NCBI GenBank assembly: GCA_963736235.1
Contig: CAVTOR010000032.1
Location: 1-64,000 of the forward strand
Length of the DNA stretch: 64,000 nucleotides
Source: CAVORB01 sp963736235
GTDB taxonomy: Bacteria > Pseudomonadota > Gammaproteobacteria > Chromatiales > Chromatiaceae
Reading direction: 5' to 3'
Of this stretch, positions 26,685 through 37,700 are shown in pieces (within the stretch, counting starts at the first letter, position 1; each line of letters begins with the position of its first letter). The notes beneath the pieces were generated by a model. That model was not told the DNA's origin, ran no database searches, and saw only the letters and a list, made by a program, of their open reading frames with translations. A program made the translations under genes and the position numbers.

Positions 26685-29591
26685 ATGTCACAACCTTTCG
26701 ACGAACCGTCCAAAAGGGTCGGAATTGGGGTGAGCTCGCCTCCGCCCTGTCCCTATGACCAGGGCGACGTGCAGCACTATTATCAGGCGAGTCGCGAGAT
26801 CGAGGCCAGCCGGCACCGCATCGAGGACGCCAGGCAGGAGATCCGGGCGCTGGAGCACAGCGAGGCCGTCGAGCTGTTCCAGAAGCAGATCGGCCTGTTG
26901 CAAAGGCGTCTGGTCAATGACCCGCAGTTCTTTCGTCAGGTGTTCATCGCCGAGGGCACCAACGCGATTGCCTGGGAGTTTCAGCAGGAGGAGCTGAGCG
27001 GGGCCTTTACCAAGATGCTCTGGAATCTGCTGCTCCGCGGGGACGACATGAGCGCCCTGCTGCAGCGGTTCCTCTGGAACATTCCGCTCAAGTTCAAACG
27101 CAAGTTCATCCGCGCGATCGACGAGCATCTGTCCGACCGCTACCCGATGTTCCGAGGGCTCTCCCAGGGTTGGCCGGGGGAAAACAGCATCCCGCCCTAC
27201 ATCCGCCCGCCCGAGGAAAGGGCCAAGGACTTCGACCTGGTCAACCAGGGCTACCTCGGATACCTGGGGCTCGGCTACGACTTTCGCGAAGTGGAGCTGC
27301 TGGTCTGGCTGGAGGTGCTGCGCGACAAGCAGTGCGACGACCGCCCCTGCGAGATCGGTCTCCCGGTGATGGACCGCGGGGAGAACAAGGGGGGATGCCC
27401 GGTCAAGATCCACATCCCCCAGGTCCTCCATCTAATGGGCGAGGGCAAGTTCAAGCAGGCCCTGCAGCTGATCAAGGAATCCAACCCGCTGCCCAACGTC
27501 ACCGGCCGCGTGTGCCCGCAGGAGATCCAGTGTCAGGGGGTCTGCACCCACAACGCGCGCCCGATCGAGATCGGGCAGTTGGAGTGGTACCTGCCCCAGA
27601 GCGAGAAGGTCCTCAATCCGGAGGCGACCTTCGTGCTCCAGGACTCGGTCAACCCTTGGGCCAAGGCGGACAGGCCGCCCATCGCCATCGTCGGCTCCGG
27701 CCCCGCGGGCCTGATCAACGCCTATCTGCTTGCGAAGGAGGGCTATCCGGTCACCGTGTTCGAGGCATTTCACGCGCTTGGCGGCGTTTTGCGTTACGGC
27801 ATTCCCGAATTTCGCCTGCCCAACGAGCTGATCGACGACGTGGTGGCGAAGATCACCAGGATGGGCGGAAAGTTCGTGACCAACTTCATCGTCGGCAAGA
27901 CCGCCACGCTCGAGGCCCTGAAGCGAGCCGGATTCTGGAAGATCTTCATCGGCACCGGCGCCGGGCTGCCGCGGTTCATGAACGTGCCGGGCGAGCACCT
28001 GCTCGGCGTCCTGTCGGCGAACGAGTTCCTCACCCGCGTCAACCTGATGCAGGGCCACAAGGAGGGTTACGAGACGCCGCTGCCGGAGACCCGTGACAAG
28101 GAGGTGATCGTCATCGGCGGTGGCAATACCGCGATGGACGCGGCGCGCACGGCCCGGCGTCTTGGGGGCAAGGTGACCATCGTCTACCGTCGCACCCAGA
28201 ACGAGATGCCGGTCCGGGTGGAAGAGCTGCACCATGCCCTGGAGGAGGGCATCCAGCTCAAGGCGCTCCGGGCGCCGCGGGAGTTCATCGGCAGCGACAA
28301 GACTCACTTCGTCACCCACGCCGTGCTGGACATCATGGAGCTGGGTGAGCCAGACGTATCCGGAAGGCGCAGTCCGCTGGTCACCGGCGAGACCGAGGAG
28401 ATGCGGGTCGACCTGGTCATCATGGCGCTCGGCAATGCCTCGAACCCCATAGTCAAGGACGCCGAGCCGGACCTCAAGACCAGCAAGTGGGGCACCATCG
28501 AGATTCGCCCTGGCACCCACGAGACCTCGGTGGACGGCGTCTACACGGGCGGCGACGCCAACCGCGGCGGCTCGACGGCGATCAAGGCCGCCGGCGACGG
28601 GCAGGCTGCCGCCCGTGAGATCGCGGGCGAGATCCCCTTCTCCCTGAGCGAGATCAAATCCCTGGTCGCCAGCGCCGAGCGTTACACCAAGCTCGGCCAG
28701 GCAACCCAGACGATCGTCGAGAAGATCGATCTGGCCGAGGGCATCGTCGAGTTCGTGGTCCGGTCGCCGCTGGTCGCCAAGGCGGCGAAAGCCGGTCAGT
28801 TCGTGAGGGTCCTCGCCTGGGAGCAAGGCGAGTTGATCCCGCTGACCCTGGCCGACTGGGACGCCGAGGCCGGCACCATCGACCTGGTCATCCAAGGTCT
28901 CGGCAGCAGCTCGATGATGATGAACCGGATGGTCGTGGGCGACGCCTTCGCCGGCATCGCCGGCCCGCTGGGCCTGCCGAGCCAGCTGCACCGATACGAG
29001 AACGGCGAGACCGTTGTCTTCACCGCCGGCGGCGTCGGCCTGCCGCCCGTGTACCCGATCATGCGCGAGCACCTGCGCATGGGTAATCACGTGACCCTGA
29101 TCGCTGGCTTCCGCACCGACAAGCTCAAGTTCTGGACCGGCGAGGGTGAACGCATCGGGCTGCTGCAGGCCGAGTATCCGGAACTGCTGGACGTGGTCTA
29201 CACCAGCAACGACGGCAGCTTCGGCGTCGAGGGTTTCGTTACCGGTCCTCTGGGGGAGATGCTCGAACAGGCGAACTCCGGTGCCGGTCGCGAGCTCGGG
29301 GAGGTCGTGACCATCGGGCCGCCGCTGATGATGCGCGCCGTCAGCGACCTCACCAAGGGCTACGGGGTGCGCACCGTAGCCAGCCTCAACTCCATCATGG
29401 TGGACGCCACCGGCATGTGCGGCGCCTGCATGGTGCCGGTGATGCAGGAGGGGCGCTTGGTGCGCAAGCACGCCTGCATCGACGGTCCCGAGATCGACTC
29501 CCACATCATCGACTGGGACAAGTTCCTGCCCCGGTTCCATCAGTTCAAGGCGCAGGAGGACCGCAACCGCCAGCGGCATGGATTAAGGTGA
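26685..29591 (+). CDS. Nfn-type fusion: GltD-like NfnB plus FNR-like NfnA in one chain
   Basis: A 968-residue protein. Residues 1-220 are a unique, partly coiled-coil region. Then follows a GltD/NfnB-like part: cysteines for [4Fe-4S] clusters (CDDRPCEIG, GGCPVKIHIPQVLHLM, GRVCPQEIQCQGVC), an FAD fold IAIVGSGPAGLINAYLLA near 333, and an NAD(P)H fold EVIVIGGGNTAMDAARTARR near 473. From about 665 comes an NfnA-like ferredoxin-NADP reductase with an FAD/NAD lobe (TAGGVGLPPVYPIMREHL) and a [2Fe-2S] motif GMCGACMVP then HACIDGPEID. NfnAB bifurcates electrons between ferredoxin, NADH and NADP. A single-chain NfnBA beside PFOR suggests direct use of the ferredoxin it makes. The bifurcation role is inference from family. 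Confidence 0.85.
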   Translation: MSQPFDEPSKRVGIGVSSPPPCPYDQGDVQHYYQASREIEASRHRIEDARQEIRALEHSEAVELFQKQIGLLQRRLVNDPQFFRQVFIAEGTNAIAWEFQQEELSGAFTKMLWNLLLRGDDMSALLQRFLWNIPLKFKRKFIRAIDEHLSDRYPMFRGLSQGWPGENSIPPYIRPPEERAKDFDLVNQGYLGYLGLGYDFREVELLVWLEVLRDKQCDDRPCEIGLPVMDRGENKGGCPVKIHIPQVLHLMGEGKFKQALQLIKESNPLPNVTGRVCPQEIQCQGVCTHNARPIEIGQLEWYLPQSEKVLNPEATFVLQDSVNPWAKADRPPIAIVGSGPAGLINAYLLAKEGYPVTVFEAFHALGGVLRYGIPEFRLPNELIDDVVAKITRMGGKFVTNFIVGKTATLEALKRAGFWKIFIGTGAGLPRFMNVPGEHLLGVLSANEFLTRVNLMQGHKEGYETPLPETRDKEVIVIGGGNTAMDAARTARRLGGKVTIVYRRTQNEMPVRVEELHHALEEGIQLKALRAPREFIGSDKTHFVTHAVLDIMELGEPDVSGRRSPLVTGETEEMRVDLVIMALGNASNPIVKDAEPDLKTSKWGTIEIRPGTHETSVDGVYTGGDANRGGSTAIKAAGDGQAAAREIAGEIPFSLSEIKSLVASAERYTKLGQATQTIVEKIDLAEGIVEFVVRSPLVAKAAKAGQFVRVLAWEQGELIPLTLADWDAEAGTIDLVIQGLGSSSMMMNRMVVGDAFAGIAGPLGLPSQLHRYENGETVVFTAGGVGLPPVYPIMREHLRMGNHVTLIAGFRTDKLKFWTGEGERIGLLQAEYPELLDVVYTSNDGSFGVEGFVTGPLGEMLEQANSGAGRELGEVVTIGPPLMMRAVSDLTKGYGVRTVASLNSIMVDATGMCGACMVPVMQEGRLVRKHACIDGPEIDSHIIDWDKFLPRFHQFKAQEDRNRQRHGLR

Positions 29592-29659
29592 GGCACCGAC
29601 GTGCGCGGCTACGCGCCGCGTGTGCTCGGCGTGTGTCGCCCGTGATCGTTTTGTTCGGC

Positions 29660-30010
29660 GCTGGCTCGTCACTCCGTCTGATTGGAGCAGTCGATCTGTG
29701 CTCAACCGACCTGCTGGCGAAGAAAACCTGAGAGATGCGTCCCAGGTGGTTCAGGAAGGCCGAGAGCACGCTGTGCAGCGTGAACATTCCGACCGCCAAC
29801 ACCGGCATCGATAAGTACCCCAGCAGATTTCCAGGGAGCGCGAACGCCAGCATGCCGAGCGGCACACCAGGCTGCCGATGACCAGCGTGCGAAGCTCGTG
29901 GCCGATCAAACGGATCAGGTGCGGCGACCCGAGAGCCAGCGCAGCGTCGATCAGGTAGCCGGTGTAGACCAGCGCGATACGAAGGGGCCACAGTGTAGGG
30001 CCTGATGCGC
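29660..30010 (-). pseudogene. decayed MFS transporter fragment
   Basis: On the minus strand two frames together give a membrane-like sequence: RIALVYTGYLIDAALALGSP, then LIRLIGHELRTLVIGSLV, shifted to VPLGMLAFALPGNLLGYLSM and GMFTLHSVLSAFLNHLG. The last motif resembles the late helices of major-facilitator exporters. Both ends of the gene are missing and there is at least one frameshift. The rest of the 29592-30258 gap holds nothing I can identify. Confidence 0.5.
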
Positions 30011-30258
30011 GCGGTCAGATTCCACTCAATCCCAGCGGATGTGCCGTGCAGATAGGCCGAGCCCCCTTCGGTTTGATTTGGCACAGGGACACCCCGCAAG
30101 TCCACGCTTAAGATGTTCGATGCCACTCTCGATGCGCTGCGCAGGGACCTCAACGCGCATGGCCTTCCATTGCGGCTGGCAAGCCGCGAGGAAGAGCCAG
30201 AGCGGTGATTCAAAAAAAGAAAGAACCATGCAGACACCGATACGAAGAGGAAAGCACC

Positions 30259-31264
30259 ATGACGAAGCTTGTCGCGGCAATCGCCGCGCTTACCATCGCA
30301 GCACCCGCTCACGCCCTGCTGACGGTCGAACCCGAGGCCGTATCACGCGGGTCGCTCTACACCGCTACGCTGGAACGACTTTACGCTTTCGCCGTGAACA
30401 GCCACGGGCACATTGCCGGAACCCGCATCACCGCGGACTACGAACATTGCATGATTTGGACCCCGCTCGGCGGCACACGGGACATCTCCCCGGACGCTAA
30501 GAGCTGTTGGGTCCAGGGCTATAGCGATGACGAGGAGGTCGTCGGCGTCATTGACCAGGAGTATTTCAGCTGGACGGAAGAAACCGGCATCGTTCTGGAG
30601 GACAAGCGTTTGCCGCAGATGGTCGTCATGCAAAGCTTCCCCATGCCATCGGTCGGCGACTACAACGCCTACGGCATGTGGACCGACAATGCCGGAAACG
30701 TCTTCGGCGCAATTGAGCTGCAGCCTTTCTCCAGCTTTCAGTCCGGCGTGTGGTGGGACGGGGTCGAGTTCGAGAACCTGACGCCGGACACGGTGTTATT
30801 CCGCTTACGAGACCTGTAACCAGGGCGATACCCGAGCGTTCTGCACCGCTAGGGTCGCGGAAACGTCTGTCTACGATTGCCGCCGCGAAGCGAGCGAGTA
30901 TGACTACCGGCTCAAAGTCTGGTCCTGGCGCACGGATGGGATGCCACTGGTGGCGCAGCTCGAGGAAGCGCGGGCAGGGCTGGACAGCCTGGTGGAGGAA
31001 GGCCTGCTGCTTCCGGCTCGGCGCGACAACCTTGTTCACTACAACATCCGTCCCAACCTAGATCGACTGGAGTCTGGAAAAGCGGGCAAGATGCCTTATG
31101 CGGTCACTGGGCTGTTCAGGATGCTCGACAAGCTCAAGCGGTTCCTGGGCGACAACGCCGACCATCCGACCGCATCCGGCATCGCCTGGACTGTGCGCGA
31201 GATGATCCAGACGCTGAACAAGACATATGGCTTGGCAAGTTGTGACTGGGAGCCGCTGCCCTGA
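30259..31264 (+). pseudogene. secreted protein with HAF-like repeats, frameshifted
   Basis: ATG 30259 starts a signal peptide (MTKLVAAIAALTIAAPAHA). The first 187 codons, ending at TAA 30817-30819, contain beta-rich repeats such as MIWTPLGGTRDISPDAKS and GVIDQEYFSWTEETG, similar in rhythm to HAF-type extracellular repeats. A second frame opens at 30782 and runs to 31264 with codon use like a real gene. Removing one G from the GG near 30791 joins the two as TPDTCYSAYETCNQGDTRAF, followed by a cysteine-containing part and a helical C-terminus (AVTGLFRMLDKLKRFLGD). So the gene is probably one 334-codon secreted protein broken by one base. Function unknown. Confidence 0.55.
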
Positions 31265-31587
31265 CTTCAACCCCTGCCAAGGATGGCTTTCACGCAACGA
31301 TGCGCAGGGGGCTGGTCGTGCTCATCGTCGCTGACCTCCCGCTCGGGGTCTCCGCCGAAGTTCAGCGGGAGCGGCAAGGCGAGGGCGTTCGGGTTCGTCC
31401 CGCTCCTGCCGCGGTCGGGCAATAGCGGTTGTCGGCAACTGCTAACGAGAGACTGAATTCGCGTCGAATATCGAAAATCGAACATAGGCCGTTTATCGCA
31501 GCCAGATGCCGGCGGACCCGACGGAAACCTTCATCCCGAGGGCGGAAATCGATAGCATGTGCCGAAACGAAAAAAAAGGATGAATCG
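31265..31587. other. gap upstream of the first FG-GAP gene
   Basis: About 320 bases with no supported gene. The last 20 bases contain AAAAAAAGGA, the ribosome-binding site for the gene at 31588. No clear promoter was recognised. Confidence 0.4.
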
Positions 31588-34401
31588 ATGCCAATAATTT
31601 CCACGGCTTCACTGCGCTGCAGGATTCTTGCGGCTCTGTCGATAGCCTTCACATCGATTGCCGCCGCCGAGATGCGGTTTGAAGACGTGACATCGACAGC
31701 GGGAATTGCCGACACTGGCGAATCGGTCGGAGCCGCTTGGGCGGACGTAAACGGTGACGGTTTCCCCGACATTTGGCTTGACAAGCATCAATTCACGCCG
31801 ACCGTCGTCTACCGCAATCGAGGAGACGGTACCTTTGTGGAGTTCATCGAGGGTTCCGACGAACCCTGGGGAATCCTCGATGTCTTCGAGGAACGTACGG
31901 ACAGCCATGGAAGGGCATGGGCGGATTTCGATAACGACGGCGACGACGATGTGCTGGAAGTCTCGGACCTCACTTGGGAAAATCTTTTCTGGGTCAATGA
32001 CGGACTAGGTGCGTTCAAAGATCAGATGTCGGAGTTGGGATTCGAGTACCCGTTCGACAGCTCAATCTGCACACAAGCCGGCAACTGCAATCCATTTGGT
32101 CGTCGGATGCCCTTGTGGCTGGACTACGACAGGGACGGCGATCTCGACGTAATGATCACGGCGATCGTCGATTACGACGAGCCCTTTTCGCCGACGGCCG
32201 TGTTCGAGCAAACCGTCTCGTCCGGCGGGGCACCCCTGTTCAGGTACGCGGAAGAGACTGGGGTGAACTATGCGGCGTCGGCTTTCTGCCGATACGCAGT
32301 CATGGCAGAGCTCTCCGGTGATGATTCCTTGGATGTCATCTGTGCCGACCAGGGCTCGGTCACTCGGGTGTGGGACACGAGTCAGTTGCCTTTCAGGGAC
32401 CTGGAGAGCCAAATTGGCGGGGTTCTTTTTTCCACTGGAATCTCGGATCTTGCCGTCGGCGACTTCGACGGTGACTTGCGTGACGACTTGTTCGGCGTAC
32501 GCGCGTCGTTCGGCCAAACGGTCGTTGATCAGGTGGGGCAGAGAACGCTTCACGCACGTTTCAATGCGGCCCCTGGAACCAGTGCAGCGCTATCCTTCCG
32601 CGCCGAGGGTGGGCTCCGGATCGACTTCGACTGGGCGACTAGGGTTGACTCGGTGTTTATCGGAAGCGACGGCGTTAATCCCCCAGCCAGCGCGGATATC
32701 AGCGCTTACAACGGCTGGAGGAACCGTGTGCAACTCGACCTTTCCCCGGCTGACGTCGCCAATCATGGCATCGCAACGAGCACCGGGGGAGGTGTCTACA
32801 TCGGCTTCGTGGACGGGCGCTGGATCATTCGATTCGAAACTGACCAAAGTTCGAGCGAAGTGCAGATCGTGGTGGAGGCCGACGGCACGATCTCGGACCT
32901 GATTGCGGACCAGCCCTTCGCGGTCGGGCAGCCAGCCAACCGAAGACCTGTCCTTTTCACTCCCGATCAGGCAGGGGTTTTGACGGATGCCTCGAGCAAG
33001 ATTTCGGGTCCGCAGAGCTCCTGCGCTTCCGCCGTAGCCGGAGATTTCGACAATGACGGTGACCTTGACGTCTTCGCCGGATGCAGCGGCATCGTCGCGA
33101 ATCTCGACAACATACTCTACGAGAACGATGGTCTGGGAAACTTCACCGCCATCACCGGCGATCTTCTCGGGGATGCGCGAGGCGATATCTACGGCCGCAC
33201 CGACGCGGTGCTGACTGCCGACTACGATCATGACGGAAGACTGGACTTGTTCGTCACCAACGGTCAGCCGTTTCGCCCGTTTTCGTACGCTGCCAGGCAA
33301 CAATTGTTCAAGAACGTGACCGCTAACGGTAATCATTGGATTGAGTTGGACCTAGATGGGGTTGCTTCGAATCGCGATGGAATTGGCGCGCGGGTATTCG
33401 CGTATACGCCAGACGGCAAGACACAGCTCCGGGAGCAAGGCAACGGGATGCATCGGGATGCCCAGAATTTTCGCCGGATCCATTTCGGCCTGGGAACTAA
33501 CACCACGGTCAACCTCGAGGTGCACTGGCCGAGCGGGGTGGTCGACAACTTCAACGGCCTCGCCGTCGACCAGATCCACGACCTGGCGGAGGGCACGGGC
33601 GGTAGCATCGGCTACGTGCTCCGCGTCGGCAACGTGTCCGTCAACGAGAGCGCGCGAGCCGCGCCGTCCACAGTAACCCTCTCGCCGGCGCCCCGTCCCG
33701 GGGAGTCGGTGGTGGTGAGCTACCAGACGCAGAACGGCAGCGCCCGGGCTGGCAGCGACTACACGGCCGTTTCGGGCACGCTGACCTTCACGGAGGGCCA
33801 GACGAAGAAGGCGGTCTGGGTGCCGATCACGGACGACGCGGTTGCGGAGAGCAGCGAGAGCTTCACTCTGAATGTTTCCAGCGCCGACTCCAACTCCGTG
33901 ACGGCCAGCGTCACCATCCTCGATGACGACAGCGGCGGTGCGCTGCCGCGGCAGAAGGTCTACACGGTTTCTCCCTGCCGGGTGGTCGACACCCGCGGCG
34001 CCGACCCGCAGCTTTCCACCTTCTCGGGGGATCGTCTGGCACCCGGAGAGACCGTGTCGTTCTTCGTCACCGCGAACCTGATCAATGGTCAGGGCGGAGC
34101 GGGGAATTGCGGCATCCCCCCAGAGGCCACCGGCGTGTTCGCCAACGTCGTGGCGGTGCTTCCGCAAGGCAGCGCGACGAGCAACTATCTGGCGCTCTAT
34201 CCCTCCGGCGGGAGCCGACCGCTCTCCTCGGCCATCAACTATTCAGCAGACATCACCGCCGTGGCCAACGGCGTGCTGGTTCCCCTGTGTGATCCGGCGG
34301 CGGCGACCTGCGACTATGACCTCGACGTCTACAACCACACCAGCCTCGCGGTGCACTTGGTGATCGATGTTACCGGGTATCTCGCGGTTCCAGCGCCCTG
34401 A
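31588..34401 (+). CDS. secreted FG-GAP/ASPIC-UnbV protein with Calx-beta and C-terminal VDTR domain (paralog 1)
   Basis: A 937-residue exported protein. A signal peptide (residues 1 to about 27, ending TSIAAA) is followed by calcium-binding FG-GAP/VCBS-type repeats (WADVNGDGFPDIW, WADFDNDGDDDVL, DYDRDGDLDVM, DFDNDGDLDVFAG, DYDHDGRLDLFVTNG), an ASPIC/UnbV segment (NRDGIGARVFAYTPDGKTQL, IHFGLGTNTTVNLEVHWPSG), one Calx-beta module (ESVVVSYQTQNGSARAGSDY, ending VTILDDD), and a 145-residue C-terminal domain (VSPCRVVDTR to HLVIDVTGYL). This is the CRTAC1-like architecture, probably a beta-propeller with calcium sites outside the cell. ATG 31588 has AAGGA upstream. Paralogs follow at 34770 and 39334. 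Ligand unknown. Confidence 0.85.
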   Translation: MPIISTASLRCRILAALSIAFTSIAAAEMRFEDVTSTAGIADTGESVGAAWADVNGDGFPDIWLDKHQFTPTVVYRNRGDGTFVEFIEGSDEPWGILDVFEERTDSHGRAWADFDNDGDDDVLEVSDLTWENLFWVNDGLGAFKDQMSELGFEYPFDSSICTQAGNCNPFGRRMPLWLDYDRDGDLDVMITAIVDYDEPFSPTAVFEQTVSSGGAPLFRYAEETGVNYAASAFCRYAVMAELSGDDSLDVICADQGSVTRVWDTSQLPFRDLESQIGGVLFSTGISDLAVGDFDGDLRDDLFGVRASFGQTVVDQVGQRTLHARFNAAPGTSAALSFRAEGGLRIDFDWATRVDSVFIGSDGVNPPASADISAYNGWRNRVQLDLSPADVANHGIATSTGGGVYIGFVDGRWIIRFETDQSSSEVQIVVEADGTISDLIADQPFAVGQPANRRPVLFTPDQAGVLTDASSKISGPQSSCASAVAGDFDNDGDLDVFAGCSGIVANLDNILYENDGLGNFTAITGDLLGDARGDIYGRTDAVLTADYDHDGRLDLFVTNGQPFRPFSYAARQQLFKNVTANGNHWIELDLDGVASNRDGIGARVFAYTPDGKTQLREQGNGMHRDAQNFRRIHFGLGTNTTVNLEVHWPSGVVDNFNGLAVDQIHDLAEGTGGSIGYVLRVGNVSVNESARAAPSTVTLSPAPRPGESVVVSYQTQNGSARAGSDYTAVSGTLTFTEGQTKKAVWVPITDDAVAESSESFTLNVSSADSNSVTASVTILDDDSGGALPRQKVYTVSPCRVVDTRGADPQLSTFSGDRLAPGETVSFFVTANLINGQGGAGNCGIPPEATGVFANVVAVLPQGSATSNYLALYPSGGSRPLSSAINYSADITAVANGVLVPLCDPAAATCDYDLDVYNHTSLAVHLVIDVTGYLAVPAP
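33921..34392 (+). repeat. C-terminal cassette repeat, copy 1
   Basis: About 470 bases coding for the end of the Calx-beta module and the whole VDTR domain. Nearly identical by eye to 38230-38702 and 41698-42163. Confidence 0.8.
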
Positions 34402-34461
34402 TCAGTTTTTGGGAAAGGAACACATGCGCACACGGACTCGATACGGACTCATCGGCACCCT
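34400..34461 (+). repeat. remnant of the 5' end of a stand-alone VDTR-domain gene
   Basis: Sixty bases with a ribosome-binding site and ATG (34424) reading MRTRTRYGLIGTL. They match the start region of the small gene at 38710-38769 (MRTLTRYGFISTL). The homology stops abruptly at 34461, so the rest of that gene has been lost. Confidence 0.75.
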
Positions 34462-34769
34462 CGACGACGAGGCCTGTATGCCATTGCCAAGTAAGGCGAG
34501 AGGGGAAGGGAAGCCACCCCGCCGATCGTTCGTAGCGATCGACTGCCGGCTGCCCATTCCGTTAGGATCAACGAGCCCGATGCCGGCCAAGGGTGCAGTC
34601 CCGAGACCTGCTTCGTTTCGGACGCGCCATGTCTGTTGATACGCCACGCCGCAAGGATCCAGCGCTCCCCGTCAGGGTTGCCGGATTCTGGTGCGTGCTC
34701 TCCCATATACGGGCTTGCGAGCCGACAAGTTCAACCCACCCGAGAGGCATCATCGGCTATCGTTCGTTT
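34462..34769. other. gap between paralogs 1 and 2
   Basis: About 310 bases after the truncated small-gene start. Open frames run into paralog 2 but lack family similarity. Nothing else seen. Confidence 0.4.
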
Positions 34770-37700
34770 ATGGGTACCGAAGACTTCTGCGACTGTTTCC
34801 GTCATCGCCCTCACTTCGGGAGCAAAACACCGATCACGAAGTCTTTGATCGGCGTGAGTTGCGCGCTCTCGTTGGCGCTATCTCCGGCGGCGCTCGCTAT
34901 CGAGTTCCTGGATGTTACGGCGACGGCCGGTCCCTTTCCTGTCACCGAATCCTGGGGAGCAACGGCCGTCGATGTGAACGGCGACGGCTGGACGGATCTT
35001 TGGCACAACAGCCATAGATCCCGTCCGTACCTGTATCTGAACGAGGGGAATGGGGTCTTCTCCGATATCACCTTGGCGGCCGACAGGTCCGATACCTGGA
35101 TCGGAGAATACGGGGCGGATCAGCATGCGGGCACCTGGGGTGACTTCGACAACGACGGCGACCAGGACCTTTTCGTCGCGACCGGCATCAATTTCGACGC
35201 GCAGTTACTGGTGAATCAGGGCGGCTACTTTGTCGATCAGACAGCGTACTACGGCATGCTCGTCGACTACGAGGGACAAGGGGCCTACTGGTTGGACTTC
35301 TCGGGAGACGCGTATCTGGACGTCTTGTCCAGTCGGCCCGATGGGGGCAAGCTCTACGAACAGCTGCCGTTGGTCGGATTCAGGAACCGCACCCTCCAAA
35401 CCGGATTCGAATGCCAGCGCGGATGGATCAACCTGGCGGATCTGTCCGTGGATGGCAAGCCGGATGTGTTGTGCGCGTTCACCGACGGCATCAAGTCCGT
35501 GTTCGACATCTCCCCATATGCCACGTCGGATGGCGCCACACCCTTCGCCGACATCACATCGATTCTACCGGCTGTGCCGGCATTGACGGACACCGTTGCC
35601 GGGGACTTCGACGGCAACCTGCAGAGCGACATCGTGGGGTTGTTGGGGGTGCTCAGGAGAAATGGCGCGGACCTGGTGACGCCTGATCGCATCGAGGCGA
35701 ATTTTCAGGTGTCGGCGCCCAAGCCATACGTGGGGTTCGATTTCGCCGGCGGCGATCAGCTAAAGATCACCGTCCAGTCCGTCCAGTTCAATCCTAACCA
35801 CATCCTCATCGGCAGCGCCGGGACAAGAGCGCCGGATAGTGTGTTCACCCTCGACAGTGCCGATGGTTCCACCCATGGGTTGGCGGAAGCGGATCCCAAC
35901 GCGCAGAGCTTGAACATCGGCTACATGGGAGCAGGGCGCTGGGAGGTGCGGGTGTATCCCGATCCTGTCCGCAACTGGCGCGGCCACATCATCGTGGAAC
36001 GCCTGTCCGGTGCCTCCTTTTCCGAGCTGGGTTATACCGGCCAGAGCCAATGGGATCTGCCGGCGCAACCGGTTCTGCTGATGAACGAGAACGGATTCTT
36101 TACCAATCAAGCGGCGACGAGAGGATTGGATCAGGCCGTGTCCTGCGCCAGCGCAGGGGTCGGTGATTTCGACAACGACATGGATCTGGACCTGTATTTC
36201 GTCTGCCAGACGGCCGCATCGAATATCGCCAATCGCCTGTACGAGAACCTCGGAGACGGAACATTCGTCGAGGTCGCCAGCGCCGGCGGGGCTATGGGAC
36301 CGGTTGGCGGTTCGTCGGGTGACGCCGTGGGCGCCGGGGATTCTGTGGTGGTGGCGGACCTCGATGCTGACGGCTTTCTCGATCTTTTCGTGACCAACGG
36401 TCTCAATCTTGAACCTGTCAGGGTCGGCGGTCCGGTCAAACTCTACCGTAACGTTGGGAACTCGAACCGTTGGATCGAGCTTGATCTGGTAGCGACGAGC
36501 ACTAGCCGAGATGCCCTCGGCGCCCAGGTGTTCGTGATGGCGGGTGGCGTGACCCAGTTGCGCGAGCAGGGGGGGGGGTACCATCGCTGGTCCCAGGACG
36601 ACAAGCGGATCCATTTCGGTCTCGGGCAGAACACCCTGGTCGAGACGATCACGGTACACTGGCCGAGTGGGGTCATCGACACATACTTTGACGTTCCAGT
36701 GAACGCCCTTTATCGCATCACCGAGGGTATGGGTGGACTTGCGGGCGTCCTGGAGGCGGTCAACCTCGACTCCGTCGGACCCCTGCCGAGCCCCGGTCTG
36801 GGTGACGAATGCGGCGAGCCGGTCTACGATCACGAATACGGGCCGGCGCTGCTTCTGTGGCGCGACTGCCCAACTGATACTTGGCACGTCAGGGCAAAGG
36901 GTGGACGCAACGAGGATGCCGTGCGCTATTTCAGCGGCAGCCTCCAGGCGGACGCCGCCTTCCCGTCGGTGGCCGGGTTTCAGCTCGATGGCAACGACAC
37001 CCTCTATGTGGGCATGGAAGACAGAATCGAGTTCTCGCTCGGCGTATGGTTTGCGAATGACAACGGGTTCGACTTCGATGCAACAGGGCTCACGTCGCTG
37101 TGTCTTGCGCTGGACGCTCCCGTGGGTACCAGAGTCCTGTTTGGCGTCGGGCGTTGGCCGGTCCAGGGTGCGCTTGACCTTCTGAGCCTGCGGCCGTGCG
37201 CCGGTCCTGCGTACACCCTCGATGTCCCCGATATCTCGGCTGCTGAAGGCGGAGGTGCCGCACGATTCACCGTCAACCTCACGCCCGCGCCCGGTGCCGG
37301 GGAATCGGTGGTGGTGAGCTACCAGACCCAGGACGGCAGCGCCGTGGCCGGCAGCGACTACACGACCATGGCCGGCACGCTGACCTATACCCAGGGACAA
37401 ACGCAGAAGACGGTCTCGGTGCCGATCACCAACGACACCACCCCCGAGAGCAGCGAGAGCTTCACTTTGAATCTCACCAGCGCTGACACCAACACCGTGA
37501 ACGCCAGCGCCACCATCCTTGACGACGACAGCAGCGGCACGCTGCCCGCGTGCGGTCAACCGGCCTACGACAATGCCACGGAGTCGGCGGTATTCGTGTG
37601 GAACGACTGCGGCACCAACGACTGGCACGTGCGGGTGACTGCCGGCGGTCAGACGCTGTCTTACCAGGGCACCCTGACCTCGGATCAGGGCTTTACTACC

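Noticed and set aside
29545..30312. A 255-codon minus-strand frame overlapping the end of the Nfn gene
   Set aside because: It mixes antisense of the Nfn gene with one frame of a decayed transporter and has no consistent codon use.
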